A stretch of DNA of 64,000 nucleotides from Archegozetes longisetosus (GCA_018873245.2 JAEMBT020000005.1:10552001-10616000); one strand, 5' to 3'. Shown: positions 34,428-46,829, counted from the stretch's first letter. Numbers and translations: made by a program. The notes: generated from the letters alone by a model not told the origin.

Positions 34428-35375
34428 TCAGATTTTTTCAATATCTGAATAATTAGGTGGAAGATCTGAATAACTAGGTGGAGGATCTAAATAATTAGGC
34501 GGAAGATCTGAATAATTAGGCGGAAGATCCAGATGAGTTTGTTGTATACAAGCAATAGTGTCTGATTGTATGGGCCGAATGCTGGTAAGAACTGGTACTG
34601 ATTGATGTTGCTGACGAGCTGTTTGATTAGATGGTAGAAAATTCCCCCTTTTACCTTCTTTAATAATAACAGCAACAACAACAACAACCAGACAGATTAT
34701 AATGATAGCTAATAACAACCAAGGCCAATATGAATTGTTAGGTTTGTAATTAGGTAAGTCGTCGTAATCAGTAGTTAAATAACTAGGAATTGAAGAACTT
34801 GATGAAAATTCGCATTTATAGTCGAATAAATCTTCCGCATAGTCTTTACTACACTTACAAGTACCATTGATGCAAACTCTGTTCTTATCATAACTTTGAC
34901 ATTGTTCATTGAAAGTGCACGAATATCTTTTACAAAACGGATCAACATCATCAAATTCGTAGTTAGGTTTACATTGACATTGACCGCGAACACAAACCTG
35001 ATTTAGATCACCATATTTTGTGCATTGGGAGGAAGAACTACAGCTCATACCAATTGTTGCTCTACGCAATCTAGTCATATTGTTTATAGCATAATAGCTT
35101 TTACATTGACATTTACCACCACTACATATTTTTCTACTATCATATCGATTGCAGTCACTGTCTTGAATACAGGTTCCGTTGTAGCAAATATCACTTGTTG
35201 CATTACTTGCAACATTGAACTCACATTTGCAGATATTACTGATGCACAACCCATTTGGTCCACATTTATACGAATTTTCACATGATTCTGACGATTTCGA
35301 AGAATTGTTCTCAACACAACTAATGCTCTTGAAATGAATAAATATTATGATCGCGAAAATACTTACGAATAACAT
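34428..35375 (-). CDS. EB-module single-pass membrane protein with four PPxY motifs
   Basis: Single exon, 315 residues. The start at 35375 gives a signal peptide (1-20, ending KSISC). The ectodomain (32-188) has about four repeats of the EB/EGF-like pattern, such as CGPNGLCISNICKCEF, KICSGGKCQCK, QVCVRGQCQCK and RVCINGTCKCS. A TM helix spans about 218-238. The 77-residue cytoplasmic tail ends in four evenly spaced PPxY motifs (PPNY 285, PPNY 292, PPSY 299, PPNY 306; period 7). PPxY binds WW domains, typically of Nedd4-type ubiquitin ligases, so this looks like a surface protein or receptor subject to ubiquitin-linked trafficking. EB modules are common in secreted invertebrate proteins; the ligand is unknown. 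No frame breaks. Confidence 0.8.
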   Translation of the reverse strand: MLFVSIFAIIIFIHFKSISCVENNSSKSSESCENSYKCGPNGLCISNICKCEFNVASNATSDICYNGTCIQDSDCNRYDSRKICSGGKCQCKSYYAINNMTRLRRATIGMSCSSSSQCTKYGDLNQVCVRGQCQCKPNYEFDDVDPFCKRYSCTFNEQCQSYDKNRVCINGTCKCSKDYAEDLFDYKCEFSSSSSIPSYLTTDYDDLPNYKPNNSYWPWLLLAIIIICLVVVVVAVIIKEGKRGNFLPSNQTARQQHQSVPVLTSIRPIQSDTIACIQQTHLDLPPNYSDLPPNYLDPPPSYSDLPPNYSDIEKI

Positions 35376-37837
35376 CTCACTAATTCAATATAAGACTTTC
35401 ATACTTGAAATGTTTCTTATTAAAGAAAAATACCATTATTCATTGTTTGTTTTTACTTTTCTTTCATAGCTTTAAATAACAGTAAGAATAAAAAGTTTCA
35501 TTTTCTTGTGTTCAATCTATGAAATAATGAACTCTGACTCAATTCGGGTTATCTATTATGTTATACGTCATAAAATAGCATAAAAGATACTCATAAAGTA
35601 GTTTAATTACTTAATAAATGCTAGATTTTTAATAATTAACTATAATGATAAACAGTGCTTAAAAATTCGATTGAAAATTATGTTTAACTTATAATAAGTA
35701 CACTGACAAAAAAATTCGAAAATTGTTTCACAAACTTAAAAATTTATTTTCTTAAATACAATCGGTAGACATATGTTTACATAGCACCAAATATTAAAAT
35801 CTCTTAAACAGGATTTATTACCTTTATCTTATTAAGATTGTAGTTATTCATTTCATCATTACTTAGTTGTGATAAGTCATTTCAGATCTTAAAGTTTTTT
35901 ATCACTTGTTACATTCTGGTTTTGGGCTATAAATGTTACAAGAGTGACAAAATTCTATGAAATGACTCAAACAATAATTAGGCTTCTAAGATATTTTCCA
36001 TAAGTTATGAGGTATATTCTGTACTTCTTTTATTGATTAAACGAAATAATGATATGATTAGGTAGATTTTTATATATACGCATCTGATGCAAACAGGGTA
36101 GGTCTCATAGGTTACAAAGAAAAGAGCATTTTCTAACTATGCTTATAAGACATTCATACGAATATTAAGCTTCAAATTCAAAATATTTTGGTTTATTCAG
36201 TTTAATTTAGGTTAGTTCGGGTTAATTAAAATTAAGTCATGTTTGTACCCTTATTGTTTAAATGAAACAAAACTAAAATCTTGAAGTACCTTTGCTCTAT
36301 TGCTGCTACATCTCTGACATTACATCACCTTCGCAATATTTGTATGAATCCTGTGATAATAATTGAATGCAATGACAGAGAAATTCTAAACTAAACTAAG
36401 CTAAGCTAAAGTAATACTATGGCTAATGTTAATTACAATAAAACAGTTAAAAAGTACTTACAAAGATTTGATGATTTGAATAATAGTTAATCGTCAAATG
36501 ATAGAAAACGTAATGACCATATCAATGAAGATTGAGCGCCTCTTTCTTCTTTCGTTTAGAGCCTCTAGTAAATTACTCCAAAGTAATTGTCAACTTACTT
36601 TTCATGTAGAAATGTTTATTTATTTAGAAGCAAAAAATAATCAGAAAATGAGAAAAATTTAAGAAAAAAAAGATGTTATAAAAGATGTTAAAAATAGACG
36701 AATCGACAGCAAACTCACAATATAAAATAATAATTTAATTTCTATTTAAATATTTTTGCATTCTTAATTACAAAGTGTTAATAAAAATATTTTAAAATCT
36801 TGATTGACCTCTGTCAATTCAATTTCAGTTTTGTCAGAGTTTTAGAATATAGCACGAGGCGGATGGGCTTCTCTCATATACAAATGTACTCTGTTTTGTG
36901 TAAAGCATAATTATATCAAGTGTGAAGCGAGTGTGCTAAGTGAGGCGGGCTATAGCGATTTGAATATCGAAAATTGTTGAATATTTTAGCTAATCTTGAG
37001 ATATTGTTGAAAATAAGGATTGTGTCTCATATACAGATGTATTTTCCAGAGGATAATATTGAATTTTTTTACATTCTAAATATTGTAGATATTACTTTTG
37101 AATTCTCGTGTAGAACCCTATTTAAATAAAATTTCAGACACTCAAAATAGCCTGGCACATAATATCTCATCATTAACTTTGTTATTTTGTTTAATTATTG
37201 AACGATATTTTGCTTTTAAGGCTTGTAAAAGTTCTAAACATTGAGCGAAAAGCCAAGACTTCAAATGAAACAAATTTATTCAAATTATAAAAAGGACTAA
37301 ACTTAATAACTATTTTACATGTATTCACATCTGCTTTTATTTAATAACTGAAAGGTTTAAAATTAGTCTAAAATCAGCCTAATTTTTCAATCTAAGCTGC
37401 AGATCATGTCTGAGGTCATAGATTTAAATTGTGAAAAATTGAGATCTGATGATTTTTAAATTGTAAAGCAGTTGATACTTGTTCAAATGGATAAAAGGAA
37501 AAATTTCGAAAAATTTGTCACTTATTTTAAGTACAACATTTGTCTAAATGTGGTAGAAGCTATAAACTAACTTATAAATCTGCACGGCTATCAAGTTCTT
37601 AGAGATTTAACCAGCTTGAGCTTTGATTCGGACCACTTTAAAGGTCTTACATCAAGTTTACGTCTAGCGCATTGAAGCCTTCATAATTTAATGCGTATCT
37701 GCAAGTGTGACTAGAAGTAATAACTTAATTCTTGAGATTTTGTAGAAACTTCGAAAAGTTTCTGGGGATTTTCTGAAGTTAAAGACAAATTAAAAATCAC
37801 TTTACTTAATGAATATTAATGAATTAATACATTATAT
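35376..37837. other. Intergenic, no gene recognised
   Basis: AT-rich, with a TTAGGTTAGTTCGGGTTA motif near 36209. A slightly GC-richer patch lies at 36850-36950 without a coding frame. Confidence 0.45.
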
Positions 37838-38436
37838 CAGGCCCCACCAGACATTTTTTATTGAAGAGCCGAAAATTGAAAATGATTCCAGGCGAGAGCC
37901 AGAGAATAATTTTATTGAAATTTTCATTTAACTACACTTAGAAACGTTAGAAACTATTTTATCAATATTAGGACTGATTTTATTTGCAGTTATTATTTTC
38001 ATGCAGTCGTTTAGGTGTTTATCAGTTAAAGAACTTCTTTGCTTTGATTTATTAAACTTTAAAGAAGAAAAAAGCTGTTCACATCTATACGTACTGCCAA
38101 ACATTGAGATAACTTTCACTGCATTGCTTTTAATCTTCATATAATTGTCGGGAAAATATTTTTGTAGATATTGATAGAAACTAATTAAGTCTGTAAAAGA
38201 ACATCAAAGAAAATCATGTGGTTTAATTTTTGAGAGTAAATGACAGCTTCAAATAATGAGACTATTTATTGAAAAATTACAGTTCTTATATAGCAGTATT
38301 GAAATAGCATTTGACAAACTTAAATACAGTTAAATAGCATATAATACTAAAGCATTTTCTAAAAAGTTTTAAGTTTTAAGCTTTTAGTTTCTCGAAAGTC
38401 TTCGCGAGCCGTGGTTTGGCGGGGCCTGCATTATAT
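37830..38436. mobile_element. hAT element with perfect 8-bp target duplication
   Basis: CATTATAT is duplicated at 37830-37837 and 38429-38436. The element (37838-38428, 591 bp) has inverted ends CAGGCCCCACCAGAC and CAGGCCCCGCCAAAC, matching hAT rules. Contains a transposase C-terminal remnant. Confidence 0.9.
37928..38200 (-). pseudogene. hAT transposase C-terminal remnant (GTF2IRD2-like type)
   Basis: The minus strand reads VISMFGSTYRCEQLFSSLKF then RSSLTDKHLNDCMKI, the hAT C-terminal dimerisation motif (FGSTY.CEQLFS....K...R..LTD.HL) of the group related to GTF2IRD2/ZBED-type domesticated genes. Reading can be extended upstream (FYQYLQKYFPDN) to about 38200. The catalytic region is missing. 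Confidence 0.75.
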
Positions 38437-38949
38437 AATAATATAATAATTAGTTATATTTATGACTTGATTTTACGACTCTTGTTAATTTCTCATTATT
38501 TTTGAAAATTCTTTGAATTCTTGACAATCGAATGAAAGTTAATTTTGATGTAAATTTCAGCTTCAATTAAGTTGATATTTATCCGATTCTTTTTGTCAGC
38601 CCATTTCTTATTCATTAAGCTGAGTCAACCGCTTTAATCCCCTCATATTTAACAGTAAACTCAGTCTTACAATAACTACAAAATGCGTTGATCATCATTT
38701 TTACACGACGAGTCTTTGAAATCACAAGTTTCTAACAAATTGTCTTGAAATCGAGAAAATTATTTCTCGTGGTGGCGAATCGCTTCTTTTTGATGCCATG
38801 TTTTTGTTTCACTTATTATTTATATGATTAATTATAACAAAAGTAGGAAAACTAGTCATTCAATAAAAATAAAAAAATCTCAGCGTTTGTAACTAGTCAT
38901 AATTATAGGACCATAACGATGAATAATGCGATGATAACCTAACAGCACA
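38437..38949. other. Intergenic, no gene recognised
   Basis: AT-rich gap between two hAT elements. Confidence 0.5.
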
Positions 38950-40071
38950 TCACAGACTAGAGTGACCACGTCATAACTGCTATACGGGAGGACTTAAGCA
39001 ATCGAAAAGGAGGACAGAGGAGGACATTTTTATTTTTTATTCACATATTATTTAGTTTAGTAAAATTCGTGTCTAAATGAATACTTCTTATATTCTTTTG
39101 CTCGTCTTCTGAGACATTGTGATTCACAATTAAAAAGAGAAATTGTTTTGATTAAAATTTTCATAACTACGTCACATGTATTTGATAAGTCAAACGTATG
39201 ATTCCACCATACTTATGTATAAACCTCCTAATTGTTCCCTTTATAACTTATATATATGCGAAATTATACCATCTTTGACTACGAAAAGGGCATAATTTGA
39301 CTTTTGCATACAAAACATAAGAAATAATTACAGTCTCAGGAAATTTTAATGCTTTTTGTAAAGGAGGACATTGTTGTTATGCCGTTCAGGTTCGAGCTCA
39401 TAAACCTAAACGCATAACTGGGGACTAAAGTTAACTATTTATCCAGAATTCTGAAACTAATATTCTATTAAATTATTAGTTATATTATACTTTGTTTGAT
39501 TGAAATCTTTTATTTTCTTCAAAAATTATAAGTAATTAAAATAATATTTAATTAACAAATAGATAAAAATATAAAATAGGACTTAGACGTGATTTGATTA
39601 TTTGATTGATACATAAAAATGTTACAAACATATTTAAAAGTTCTCACATATTAAAAGATTTTACTTCTTTCTAACACTTTTTCACATTCACTTAGAGGCA
39701 TAATGAGGTCCTCTTCTCAAGGCCTCCGCCCAAAGACTGACTCTCTTTCCCAGTTTTTTAACATATCTTATATAAACAAAATAGATCTGAATTGTTATTC
39801 TTTTAAAATATGAGCTGCATTTCATAGCTAGCGATAATACAATGATAACCTTGAAAGCATTAGTAAAGCATTACATAAAATATAAAGCATTTTAAAGATA
39901 ACTGCTTGACAAACTATTTTAAAAGAATGAAAAACTGATTTAAAATCAAAGAATTTATATCTGCATAACATTGTATTGTCCTCGTCTGACTCCCGGGAGG
40001 ACAGAGGACAAAATTTGTCAAAAGAGGACTGTCCTCCCTAAAGGAGGACATGTGGTCACTCTATCGCAGAC
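38950..40071. mobile_element. hAT-like element, TAGAGTGACCAC ends, 1.1 kb
   Basis: Inverted ends TAGAGTGACCACGT and TAGAGTGACCACAT at 38958 and 40063. Flanking 8-mers TCACAGAC and TCGCAGAC match at seven of eight positions. Subterminal GGAGGACA motifs are repeated on both sides (39001-39025, 40003-40050). No transposase frame. Same terminal group as 20320 and 54117. Confidence 0.8.
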
Positions 40072-41290
40072 TCATATAATAAAAACTGTCTCTCAAAACA
40101 TATCAGAAATTATAGACTTCTGATTCCTAGGACTTGTTCCTTATAAGTAAACTAAATTGACTAATATTTGAAAAATGATCAACAATTTGGTATTATCTAT
40201 CAATTACATCATCGTTTTGGAAATTGTTTTTAGTAAAATTGAATTATCGGTATATCATTAATGAACATCTGATCCTCTAACTGATGAATCAAAAATTTTC
40301 AAGAAATCTCATTCCATTAGCTTAAAATCACGAAAAACTAAGAATTTTGATGTTTTTTGCAGTTTCTTGAATAATTCGATATTGACACATGATTAAAGAA
40401 ATGTCATATTTGGATTTGTTCTTTTTAATAATCTTTAAAATAAAAAAGTTTTCAACATTGAAGCAAGTTTCGGAATTTTCGAAAATCCAAGCTACAGTAG
40501 TTCACTTTAATTAATAGATTTTTGGTCTATACCTCATAAGGTGTTCGAATACATGTTTAAAGGGTTTAAAAATCTTTCTATTTGCTCTTTACTTTTACTT
40601 AAACTTCAATCAAGTTTTTATTTAGAAAGTAACATTCATTAGAATGTAAAACTTATTCGAAATCAATTTCATTTCACAGTTTATTTGTTCCATTAGTTTA
40701 GATATTTTATTGTATTTATCATTTTTCGCGATAGAATAGTATAATTCCCAAATTTTATTAGAGAATTTAGAGAAATTCTAAAACAACTTCGGATGTTTAA
40801 ATAGTCCTCTATTTTAGGACTAAATAATCTAATTTGAATGAGATGAATTTCAGCTTAGATGTCTACCTATCATAAAGTATATTCATTTCATATCGATATC
40901 TCACAGTTTGTCTCACCCACGATTTCAAACTTCAATTTTGTTTTTTCTAAACTTTTTTTCTCATTTTCTTGAGATACGCTCATATAATTCCAGGACGAGG
41001 ATATAACAATAAGAAAGAAAAGCCAGGAACAGGTAACAGAATAGCTTCGCGAATCAAGTCAAGGCAATGATAAATGTGCTAATTAATGCAATATTTTATA
41101 TTTTAAATGATAACTTTGATAAATAATTTATTGGTTTATTACTTTATTATTTTATTTTATATAATATTTTATGTCTCTTTGAAAATGCTTTGATGAACTT
41201 TGAAATAACTTTTAGTAAGTGATAAGTAATTGAAATATTAAATATAATGTAAATTTTTATTATATAAATAATACAGAGTAAAGAATCAAA
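40072..41290. other. Upstream flank of RCC1-kinase gene
   Basis: AT-rich, no gene or clear promoter element identified. Confidence 0.4.
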
Positions 41291-43411
41291 ATGGAGGAAA
41301 TTATCGATAAATATAAAATTTCGAGTAAATTGAAATTAGATGAATTATTTATCAAACTTTTATATGTATTTAAAGGCAATTTATTCGTTGTTGCAAATGA
41401 TGATAAATTATATGCCTTTGGTCATAACAGTTGGGGAGTTTTGGGGTTTGGGCACTCATATGAAGTAAAAGAATTAACGCTTGTGGAAGAATTGTGCGGT
41501 AAACAAATCATTGATTTCAAAAGTAGTGATTATCATGTGATAGCGCGTACCATTGATGGCAAACTTTATTGCTGGGGTTGGAATGCATTATTAGGCAATG
41601 GAAGAAATGATGGGCAGATATACAAACCAGAAGTGAATCAATATTTAAGTAATAAATGTATAATTGATATTTGTTGCGGTTTTGGACATTCACTTGTCTT
41701 AACTAGTGATGGTGAGGTGTATACTTGGGGTGAGAACTATGAGGGGCAGATTGGTAATGGCAAAAATGTGCATAGTCAATTTCAATTAATACCATATCAT
41801 GTGAAAGGTTTCAATGGAGAAAAAGTGAAAGTAATTTCTTGCGGGGCTTTTCATTCAATAGTATTAACAGAAAAGGGAAATGTCTTTAGTTGGGGTTGGA
41901 ATAAATTTGGCCAACTAGGTGCTGGACTCGAATTAAATTGTTCTTCACCAAAAAGAATAGAAATAGAAATGTTGATTATAGAAAAGATAATTTGTGGAGA
42001 TCGATACAGTTTATTGTTGTCGCGTGATGGAGATATTTATGTGTTTGGTAGCAACGAATGCGAACAAATTCAAACTGTATATATGAATGAGAATCAATTT
42101 AAAACTCTGAAACTGGAGAATCAAAATAAGTTTATTGATATCGCGTCACACTCTTTGTACAACACATCTGTAGCGCTTTCAGAAAACGGCATGTATTATG
42201 TATGGGGTAAGTGTGGTAAACAAGTGATTAGTGAACCAAAAGAAACTTATTTTAAAACATTTAATGAAATCTTTGCATTTTATCATCAAATCACGTATAA
42301 AACAATTGACAGACTAGATGAATGTCTTAAAAACTTATTTACATTGAAAAACCAGAAATACCACCAAAATTTTGTTGAAAAGCGATTGATCTCTGCGGGT
42401 TATTACGGTTCCGTTTGTGAAGCTATTGATAAAAACTCAAACAAAATTTTTAAGATCAAGAAAATAGCTTTGAATGGAATTAATAAAGATGAAGTTTGTA
42501 GCGAGCTGAGTATTATCGCAAAAATTAAAAGTAAATACATTGTCGAATGTTATGATTTTTGGACTGAAGAATATAATGAAAATAATAGTTCAAATTTGGG
42601 CAGTAAAATAATTCGGTTTTACTGTATATTCAAACAGAGTTATATCTAAAATCACTTAAAGAAGTTATTCAAGTACTTGATGAAGATTTGACTCAAAATC
42701 TATCAGAGTCATCGAGTCTATTTGGTTATTATATCTCAAGTGAACTACTAATTGAAATACTGGAAAGTGTCGATTATTTACATAAACAAATTCCTCCAAT
42801 AATTCATCGAGATTTGAAACCAGAGAATATTCTCATAACTGACGCTTTGAATGGTAGATTTGTTAAGTTAGCTGATTTTGGTTTAGCGACAATTTGTCAA
42901 TCTGGTGACCAAGTGCATTCGGAATGTACGGAAGCGAGAATATATGCAGCACCGGAAGCTGCTTATTCTAAATACTATGATTCAAAAGCTAATATCTATA
43001 GTTTAGGGGCTATCACTCGAGAATTATTTAATATCGATATCAACAGGTAAGTTGATATTAATTGAATATTTTCTTTGATTCTTCATGACTTTTACACGAT
43101 TTTAATGCAAATAAAGGTGTTCTAATTCAGACATTAGCTCAACACTCAGAAATAAGTACAGGAAGATGTCTGAAATCGTTGATAGAATGATGTTATTAAA
43201 AAGAGGTTCAAGACCAACTTGTGACCAAATATTGAGAGATAAGAGAACATGGGCTTTAGATTCGCAAGATTTGACAAAATTAGCAGAAAATCAGTTGAAT
43301 GCTCTCAAGCCTTCAGATGAAAGCTTCTGTTCTGCTTTCATTCAAATTAAATTAAGAAATATACCGAAAAAACAAAGAAGATCTTCCAAATGGTGGCCGC
43401 ATAAGCAATAG
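41291..43411 (+). CDS. RCC1-repeat protein with C-terminal eIF2-alpha-kinase-like domain
   Basis: Exon 1 is 41291-43046 (donor CAACAG|GTAAGT) and exon 2 begins near 43138 and ends at 43411. Residues about 40-340 form RCC1 repeats (LYAFGHNSWGVLG, LYCWGWNALLGNG, VYTWGENYEGQIGNG, VFSWGWNKFGQLGAG), a beta-propeller fold that usually binds proteins. The kinase follows: SAGYYGSV loop (first Gly replaced), FKIKKI Lys, then IVECYDFWTEE and LYIQTELYLKSL, which resemble the eIF2-alpha kinase family (PERK/GCN2/HRI) segments. IIHRDLKPENI and LADFGLA are intact, while the usual Asp of DIYSLG is Asn (ANIYSLG). One base is missing in an A-run near 42606, so the frame stops at 42649; adding one A restores it. 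Either a sequencing error or a recent pseudogene. The domain order is the reverse of NEK8/NEK9. Confidence 0.7.
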
Positions 43412-43967
43412 TAGGATTTAGCATCTTTAAGTAGTTTAGGGCTTTGGGATGCGAAAACTAAATTCATTACATGTTATTGAAAGATTGACCTTAGAGCAAA
43501 TTTCAGCTTTAACCATTCAAACCATTTCTTCCATCAGTCCAGATATTCTTCATTACAATAAAAACTCGTTCTACGAAATCATACCCAATTGGGATCGCCA
43601 TAACTGTTCCGATAATTTTCAGCAGATTTGGTTTGTTATATTTTTTTTAATAATTATTCAAAAGAGAATGGACTCACTACAGGAGCACTATTGAACTGAT
43701 TTATTGCTATTTATAGTATTTGCCTAATTAGTGAATAAAGTAAAGTTCGAAATAACACAAAAGAATTTCATTCTCATATTTTGAAAAAATTTCATTCCTG
43801 GACGTCTCAATGTCAAGGAACGATATCGACCTGGACACTGGACAGAGGTTTCTATTCCTGGACTGTCCCGTCCATTCCTGGATGCCTGGTCATCCTGGTT
43901 ATTAGGTTGATATGAGGTTGCTAAGAGGGTATGAGGATGATAAGAGGTTACTACTAGATTAACAAAA
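43412..43967. other. 3' flank of RCC1-kinase gene with TTCCTGGA repeats
   Basis: 43794-43895 has several spaced copies of ATTCCTGGAYGTC-like words resembling subterminal repeats of a hAT terminus, ending in GGTCATCCTGG. No second end was found. An 81-codon frame at 43449-43694 has no recognisable motif. Confidence 0.4.
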
Positions 43968-43969
43968 AA

Positions 43970-45390
43970 ATTATGTTTGGTCAGACTTGAGTGTGATTAA
44001 ACCTTGCAATAAAAACTGAACCAATTGACCTAGAATCTAAAGTAAGGTGTTGTTGGAAACCTCTCGCAAACCTAAATAGGGTGATATCACATTTGGGGCC
44101 CTAGGACCAAAGGGGACAAAGCTGGGCCTAGGTTCCTAGTGGCTAGACTTAAGACTGTGCGTTGGGTATCAACATGACTGGAGGCTCGAGTGGAGTTAAC
44201 ACATCAAATACGGTGGTCCTAGGGCTAGATCTTGAGACTTAACTTTATTACTTAAACAATGTAGTCAATAATATTTAATTGTATCTATTGGCGACTCATT
44301 TAATCTAACCACCACGAACCCGATTTAACCTAAGCTGACTATAGCGTCAGATCGCTTAACTCGGAACGCTTCGCGACCTGACGTAATTTTCACTTAGATC
44401 ACGCACGTGGATACTTAATTATTTTATAGAGAAATTTGAACATGAACGTCCCGATAATAAAAAACCTATCTCGAGTTAACCTCTTTTTCGGATTTTGTTT
44501 TAAAAATTGAGCTCACATCATACTTTATTAATATAATAAAATTCAATATATGTTTCAATGGAACAAATTTATAAATAATCTTGTTTAAAAAACTCTTGAT
44601 CACAATAGAATTGAATGCTAATCAAATCTAACTTTAAGAGAATGCGCAATCAATTTGTGTTATGTTCATTATGAACAGTACAATAATGATGATCACTACA
44701 TAACATTAAAGCATTAGTTTTTATTTATATCAATAAAGCATTAATCAAGTTTTTTATTAGGATTTAAAATGTTTTATTCAATCAATAAATTGATTCATTT
44801 ATCTAATGGCTCGCCAAATAAGAGAACTCCTCTTATTCTAATTAATTATTAGACTATTTGGATGTAAAAATTGAAAATTTTATATTGAATTTTTATCTCA
44901 GTTTAATTGTAATTCTGAAGAATCAGATTATTCTGATGAATCTGATCTAGAATGTGCTTAATTACACGTTACAAATAATAAATTCCATATTTAAGTTTCA
45001 ATGAGTTTTATTTTATAAAAATTTTTGAAACGCAACTTTAAGTGCGTTTTACTCGTTTCAATGCTTTAAGAGATAGGCTTTTTTATTATCGGGGCGTTCA
45101 TATGCAAGTTGGACTAAGATCCCAAGACCTAGCCCTAGGGCCAACATATTTTATATGTGAACTTCACTCGAGCCTCCGGTCATATTGACACCCAATACAT
45201 AATCCTAGGTCCGGTCACTAGGAACCTAGGCCCAACTTTGTCCCCTTTGGTCCAAGGGCCCCAAATGTGATATCATTCCATTTAGGTTTGCGAGAGGTTT
45301 CCAACGACACCTTACTTTAGATTCTAGGTTAATTGGTTCAGTTTTTATTGCAAGGTTTAATCACACTCAAGTCTGACCGAAAATCTTTAG
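43970..45390. mobile_element. Long-TIR element, 1.4 kb
   Basis: Arms of about 275 bp (43979-44250 and 45115-45385) are inverted copies starting GGTCAGACTTGAGTGTGATT. Both contain AAACCTCTCGCAAACCTAAA and CACATTTGGGGCCC. No coding frame. Encloses another inverted-repeat unit at 44437-45105. Confidence 0.8.
44437..45105. mobile_element. Nested inverted-repeat element
   Basis: Ends read AACGTCCCGATAATAAAAAA (44443 on) and, inverted, AACGCCCCGATAATAAAAAA (up to 45101). It sits inside the long-TIR element, so is either a later insertion or an internal part of the same foldback. Confidence 0.65.
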
Positions 45391-45441
45391 AATGCATAGA
45401 ATTTTTCTGACAATCAAAACAGTTTGCTTGATAAGAAAATT

Positions 45442-46014
45442 CTAACAAATGTTCTTTGAATAAAAAGATTTAGACATTATAAATAATATCCAGGTCTGAA
45501 TATGATTGAATGTTGAAAAAAATTTGGGGGGAGACCTCGAGTTATGCACGAGACCACGTAGTGTTAGTTTATTCTTTATAGTTTGATGAATTTTAATTTC
45601 ATATATAAGCGTTTTATTATCCCCAAATAATAGACTGAAAAACGCTATACAATAGGAAGAGAAAGATGTAACTGTTTTTAGCAACTGATACTTTTCTTCA
45701 CATTTAATAAAAGTTTTAGAGTATAGTGAATCTTTACTTGAATATTTACAATCAATAGAATTTGCGATAAAACTAAATATTCTTTGATGAGTACTAGAAT
45801 TTCGTTTTATTTGATATTGAGAAGAATCCAAACATAATGTAATCGAAGGAATTGCTTGTTGTACTCTCTCATATTTTAACACAATAGCTGTTTCCTTTAG
45901 ATAATAATTGTAAGTTAAATCAACAATTTGATACAATAGAAAGATTGAAGCAGTTAAATTCCCGATTTTGTGCAAAGAAAGTAACATTAAAAATTTTCTG
46001 ATCAGATTTAACAT
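45442..46014 (-). CDS. DEG/ENaC-like channel fragment or membrane protein, N-terminal part
   Basis: 190 codons open from ATG 46014. A hydrophobic segment at about 18-36 (ASIFLLYQIVDLTYNYYL) is followed by IPSITLCLDSS, resembling the post-TM1 FP.iTlC motif of degenerin/ENaC channels. A later segment, LRGLVHNSRSPPKF, loosely fits the extracellular strand that precedes the finger domain. The expected CYTF motif, Cys-rich thumb and TM2 are absent, so this is one exon or a truncated gene; the downstream side abuts the 1.4-kb TIR element at 45390. Assignment is tentative. Confidence 0.4.
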   Translation of the reverse strand: MLNLIRKFLMLLSLHKIGNLTASIFLLYQIVDLTYNYYLKETAIVLKYERVQQAIPSITLCLDSSQYQIKRNSSTHQRIFSFIANSIDCKYSSKDSLYSKTFIKCEEKYQLLKTVTSFSSYCIAFFSLLFGDNKTLIYEIKIHQTIKNKLTLRGLVHNSRSPPKFFSTFNHIQTWILFIMSKSFYSKNIC

Positions 46015-46829
46015 CTTCGCTTATTTCACTCAATTTTCTTTCTTTTAGATGATAATCAGTGAAAACAAATCTCTTATTTTCAAAAATGCAACACCACTAC
46101 GAGTCCTAATAATTTCCTAAATTTTTGTAAATTCAGCTTCAATAACAGAATAGAATATTTAAGTAGCACACAATAAGTAATATGAATGGCAACTGTAGAG
46201 CTTATACTTATAGGAAGCTTTTAAAAAAGTTAAATGATGTGCTATCGTGTGTCATGTATGAACATAGTTATATGTATGCAATTCCACATAACAATTGAAC
46301 ATCGATCTTTAGTTAAATGATTGAATTTAGTTTGTTTATTGTATCCTACTCCACAACTTCATATTTATTGTAACTATATATATATATATACTATATAATA
46401 GCAATTATAACTTTTATATTAATCTTAAATCTTGACTATGAAGTTTTGAATGAATGTTTTCATACTTCTTATTATGTATGTTAAAATATGAAGAAAATTG
46501 TGTAGATCATCAAATTGTCTAAATCTATGCTTAGACTTTTCACTTGACTCGTAATCAGACAAACTTTCAGATATCATTTATGTTATAAAATATTTAAGAT
46601 CTCATATTTTTTAAATTGTGTACTATATTTAGTATAAATTACTCATATAAATTAGTTTATGCATAAAAATTTCAATTTTTTCCTATAGAAGTGAGAGTTA
46701 TTTATTCTGAGATGCACACAAGCTTGTGTGTGTCATAATTGCGTTGAGGGTTGTTGCTGTTGTTGAGATCCCAAATCAGGATCCGATTTCGCGGGACCAC
46801 TAAACGTGGTTCACTTTATTTGAGCACAA
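46015..46829. other. Intergenic with a short (TA)n run
   Basis: 46377-46392 is a (TA)n microsatellite. Nothing else recognised. Confidence 0.5.

Noticed and set aside
35025-35285. Plus-strand Thr/Ser-rich frame
   Set aside because: Antisense to the Cys-rich ectodomain of the EB protein.
43449-43694. 81-codon frame after the RCC1-kinase gene
   Set aside because: No recognisable domain, a low-complexity hydrophobic end and no supported splice link.
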